From: Bauldia sp.
GTDB lineage: Bacteria > Pseudomonadota > Alphaproteobacteria > Rhizobiales > Kaistiaceae
Assembly: GCA_026126065.1 (NCBI GenBank)
Contig: JAHCJY010000001.1
Span: 124,001 to 188,000 of the forward strand
Length of the DNA stretch: 64,000 bases
Reading direction: 5' to 3'
Within the stretch, counting starts at the first letter, position 1. The number at the start of each line of letters is the position of its first letter. Both the position numbers and the translations under genes were made by a program. This document shows, piece by piece, positions 62,072 to 64,000 of the stretch. Below the pieces are notes generated by a model. The model did not search any database. It was not told where the DNA came from and saw only the letters and a program-made list of their open reading frames with translations.

Positions 62072-63389
62072 CCACCGTGGCGAGCCGGGCGCTTCGCATC
62101 GCGTCGGCGGCGAGTGCGAGGAGGACGCCGAGATAGACCGTGTTGCCGAGGTCGTGGCGAAAGGTCTGGCCGGTGAGGCCGAACACGATCCAGCTCAGCG
62201 TGAGCATCGCGGCGATCGCCACCCGTGCCGCGTACCTGTCGTCGCGCGGCGCACGCAGCGCCACCACGAGCGGCGCGGCGAGGATGAAGAGGAGCGTCGC
62301 CAGGCCCACGACGCCGTTGCCGACCGCTTCCGTCAGCACCTCGTTGTGGAGGTGGCCGAAGGCATCGATCGTGTTGCCATCGTCGGCCGCGCGTGCCTGG
62401 ACTGTCGCGACGGCGTTGTGCGGTCCGTAGCCGAGGAGCGGACGGTCGGCGAACGCCTCGGCGCCATAGACGAGCATCAGGGCGCGCTGGTCGAGCGAGT
62501 ATTCGGGCGTTCTCGTGTCGCGCCCCTGGCCGAACTCGAAATTCCGGAACATCGCGAGCGTCTCGTCGATCCGCTCATTGATCGCGCCACGACCGAGGAA
62601 GCCGACCACCAGCCCGACGACCGCAAGCGCCAGGCCACCAAGGAGCGCCGTGCGCCGGCCGTAGCGGGCGCCAAAATAGACGATGATGACGATCGCCAGC
62701 ACCGGCACCGCCATCCAGCCGGCGCGCGACTGCGACAGCAGCGAGGCCCCGAGCCCCGCTGCGAAGGCGGCGACCGCAAGCGCCCGCCCGAAGCGGCCCT
62801 CCTCGCCGACCCGGACGAGGCTGACGAAGGCGAACAGCGCCGCCGTCGAGCCGAACGGGATCGGATTGATCATCCCGCCGACGACCCGGTTGATGTTGTC
62901 GAACACCTGCACCAGCGCGATCGCCATGCCGGCAATCGCACCGAACCGGGCGCCCAGGACGAACAGGCGGAGCGGGTCGGCGTCGCGGACGCTGGCGATG
63001 GCGGCGAGGAGGAACGGGAACAGCAGGAAGTGGATCGATTCCACCGCCGGCATCCACGCGCGGCCGCGGTCGCCGTAGAAGATCACCGCAGCCGCATCCA
63101 GCGCGTAGTAGGCGAACGCCGCGATCACGGCGAAGCGCACGCCGCCGGCGAACCGGAACGGCACGCGGCGCACCAGCACCTCGACCAGCGCCACGAGCCC
63201 GGCGAGGAGGAATGCCAGCGTGGCCAGGCTGCCGAAGGGCAGCGGCAGGAAGCCAAGGAGGAAGAGAAGGAGCGCTGCGAGCGTCGCGCTACGCCCCTCG
63301 TCGAGAGCCAGACGCCGGCGGAAGGCCGACAGGCCCGCCGCGGGCCGGCGCTCCGCTTCAGCGTCGAGGGGGATCGAGGCGTCGGCCAG
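62058..63389 (-). CDS. O-antigen ligase/Wzy-like membrane protein, possible CTG start
   Basis: A roughly 443-aa polytopic protein of the O-antigen ligase/polymerase class. Late in the sequence the large periplasmic loop shows LLGYGPHNAVATVQ and GHLHNEVLTEAVGNGVVGLA, with the conserved catalytic-type His and the LHNE stretch. The first ATG/GTG/TTG is a GTG at 63194, but the open frame continues upstream through two more likely membrane helices (TLAALLLFLLGFLPLPF, SLATLAFLLAGLVALVEV). A CTG at 63389 has GGGAGG six bases upstream, so I favour it. It follows the glycosyltransferase-like gene by 12 bp. Confidence 0.7.
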   Translation of the reverse strand: MADASIPLDAEAERRPAAGLSAFRRRLALDEGRSATLAALLLFLLGFLPLPFGSLATLAFLLAGLVALVEVLVRRVPFRFAGGVRFAVIAAFAYYALDAAAVIFYGDRGRAWMPAVESIHFLLFPFLLAAIASVRDADPLRLFVLGARFGAIAGMAIALVQVFDNINRVVGGMINPIPFGSTAALFAFVSLVRVGEEGRFGRALAVAAFAAGLGASLLSQSRAGWMAVPVLAIVIIVYFGARYGRRTALLGGLALAVVGLVVGFLGRGAINERIDETLAMFRNFEFGQGRDTRTPEYSLDQRALMLVYGAEAFADRPLLGYGPHNAVATVQARAADDGNTIDAFGHLHNEVLTEAVGNGVVGLATLLFILAAPLVVALRAPRDDRYAARVAIAAMLTLSWIVFGLTGQTFRHDLGNTVYLGVLLALAADAMRSARLATVVRPD

Positions 63390-63401
63390 GGGAGGCCTCC
63401 C

Positions 63402-64000
63402 TTAGGGCGGCAGCGGCATGGGATAGCCGCCGGTATAGCTCCTCGCAAGATAGAGGCCGAGGACGATCTCCGTCACGCCGCCCCGGCGGACTTCCACCGG
63501 CGGCAGCGCCTCGATCGCGGCGAAGTAGGCCGCGTAGGTCGCGCCGACATCCTCGACATAGCCGGGCGGAATGACGATCACCGCGTTCCAGCCGGCGAAA
63601 TCGCGGTGATCCCAGCCGAAGGCGATGTTGCGCGGATCCTGGCACAGGCACACCACCGGCATGTCGCGGCCGAGCTGGACGTCGACCTTGCCCGCAAGGT
63701 GCCACATCGGCGCTGCCGCGAAAGTGTCTTCCGCGCCCAGAAGTCCATTCACGGCCATGGCCGTGCGGAGTTCGTCCCAGTCGAGACCCTCGAGCGTCGG
63801 GTCCGAGACGTAGTCGAACTCGGCGGCGATGTTGTCCGGCACGAGCGCCCGCAGCCAGCCGAACGCTGACTGCGTGGTGAAGACGAGAAGCACCAGCGCC
63901 GCGGCGATGGCCGAGCCGAGGAGCCAGCGTCCGGTGCCAACGCCGCGCCGCTCCGCCCAGCCGACCGTGGCGGCGCCCAGCAGCGGGAACAGCATCAGAT
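63402..64000 (-). CDS. Membrane glycosyltransferase-like protein, C-terminal part (5' end beyond window)
   Basis: The frame is open through the window end, so only about 199 C-terminal residues are visible. Two hydrophobic helices (MLFPLLGAATVGWA and WLLGSAIAAALVLLVFTT) are followed by a periplasmic domain: VPDNIAAEFDYVSDPT, MPVVCLCQDPRNIAFGWDHR, GGVTEIVLGLYLARSYTG. This resembles the end of GT39/ArnT-like glycosyltransferases. Adjacency to the O-antigen-ligase-like gene supports a role in surface polysaccharide or lipid glycosylation. Confidence 0.7.
   Translation of the reverse strand, partial: LMLFPLLGAATVGWAERRGVGTGRWLLGSAIAAALVLLVFTTQSAFGWLRALVPDNIAAEFDYVSDPTLEGLDWDELRTAMAVNGLLGAEDTFAAAPMWHLAGKVDVQLGRDMPVVCLCQDPRNIAFGWDHRDFAGWNAVIVIPPGYVEDVGATYAAYFAAIEALPPVEVRRGGVTEIVLGLYLARSYTGGYPMPLPP

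Noticed and set aside
62154..63869. A long plus-strand frame opposite the ligase-like gene
   Set aside because: Glu/Arg/His-rich shadow without a domain; the minus strand encodes clear membrane helices.

Overview
The window looks like chromosomal DNA of a high-GC alphaproteobacterium, probably in or near the Hyphomicrobiales/Rhodospirillales. The evidence is very high coding GC, the hemC-hemD-Mic60-like-hemY block, an extensin-like peptidoglycan protein, Tat and Sec exported oxidases, and several families of hairpin-forming intergenic repeats. Assignments come from reading translated sequence by eye; no database search was possible.

Layout. 1-2.9 kb: the start of an ABC substrate-binding protein (cut by the window edge), a long inverted repeat, dapF, and a GNAT acetyltransferase. 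3.0-13.6 kb: an accessory block with two Hint-domain proteins, a 92-residue repeat protein, two HExxH proteins, four exported pentapeptide-repeat paralogs, an alpha-carbonic anhydrase, and ordinary genes (DUF1697, leuB, a VOC protein). 13.7-24.8 kb: paired CorC/HlyC-type membrane proteins, an extensin-like enzyme, ispG, a TPR-sulfotransferase, tandem outer-membrane barrels and tRNA-Gly. 25.2-34.5 kb: a periplasmic oxidation/secretion block with a PQQ alcohol dehydrogenase carrying a lanthanide-type active-site pattern, an SH3 membrane protein, a Cys-rich serine protease, a PDZ protein, a diheme cytochrome c and a Tat-exported multicopper oxidase. 34.6-41.7 kb: mostly housekeeping genes (ffh, rpsP, rimM) with a small regulator/hydrolase pair and a hydantoinase. 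41.9-45.8 kb: a Zorya-like motor operon (ZorA, ZorB, short ZorC-like). 45.9-55.7 kb: an MFS transporter, repeats, EVE-gpsA-tsaD, and hemC-hemD-Mic60-hemY. 55.7-60.3 kb: an SNase-like gene and a copper-handling operon, split apart by an IS1595-type element whose transposase is frameshifted. 60.5-64 kb: an ABC-F ATPase, an O-antigen-ligase-like protein and the end of a membrane glycosyltransferase-like gene.

The main candidate for something undescribed is the HExxH/Hint block. One peptide motif of about 33 residues (IDYxxLLGF ... DF.xD.LA...GAKV) occurs four times: once at the N-terminus of each Hint protein, just before the Hint cysteine, and twice in tandem in the 92-residue protein. In two places a motif gene runs convergently into a gene for an HExxH protein of the kind found in peptide-modification clusters. 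I infer a ribosomally made, enzymatically modified peptide that is released or transferred by a Hedgehog-type Hint domain in two of the three carriers. Second in interest is the three-gene Zorya-like operon, which lacks the ZorD helicase and the C-terminal part of ZorC.
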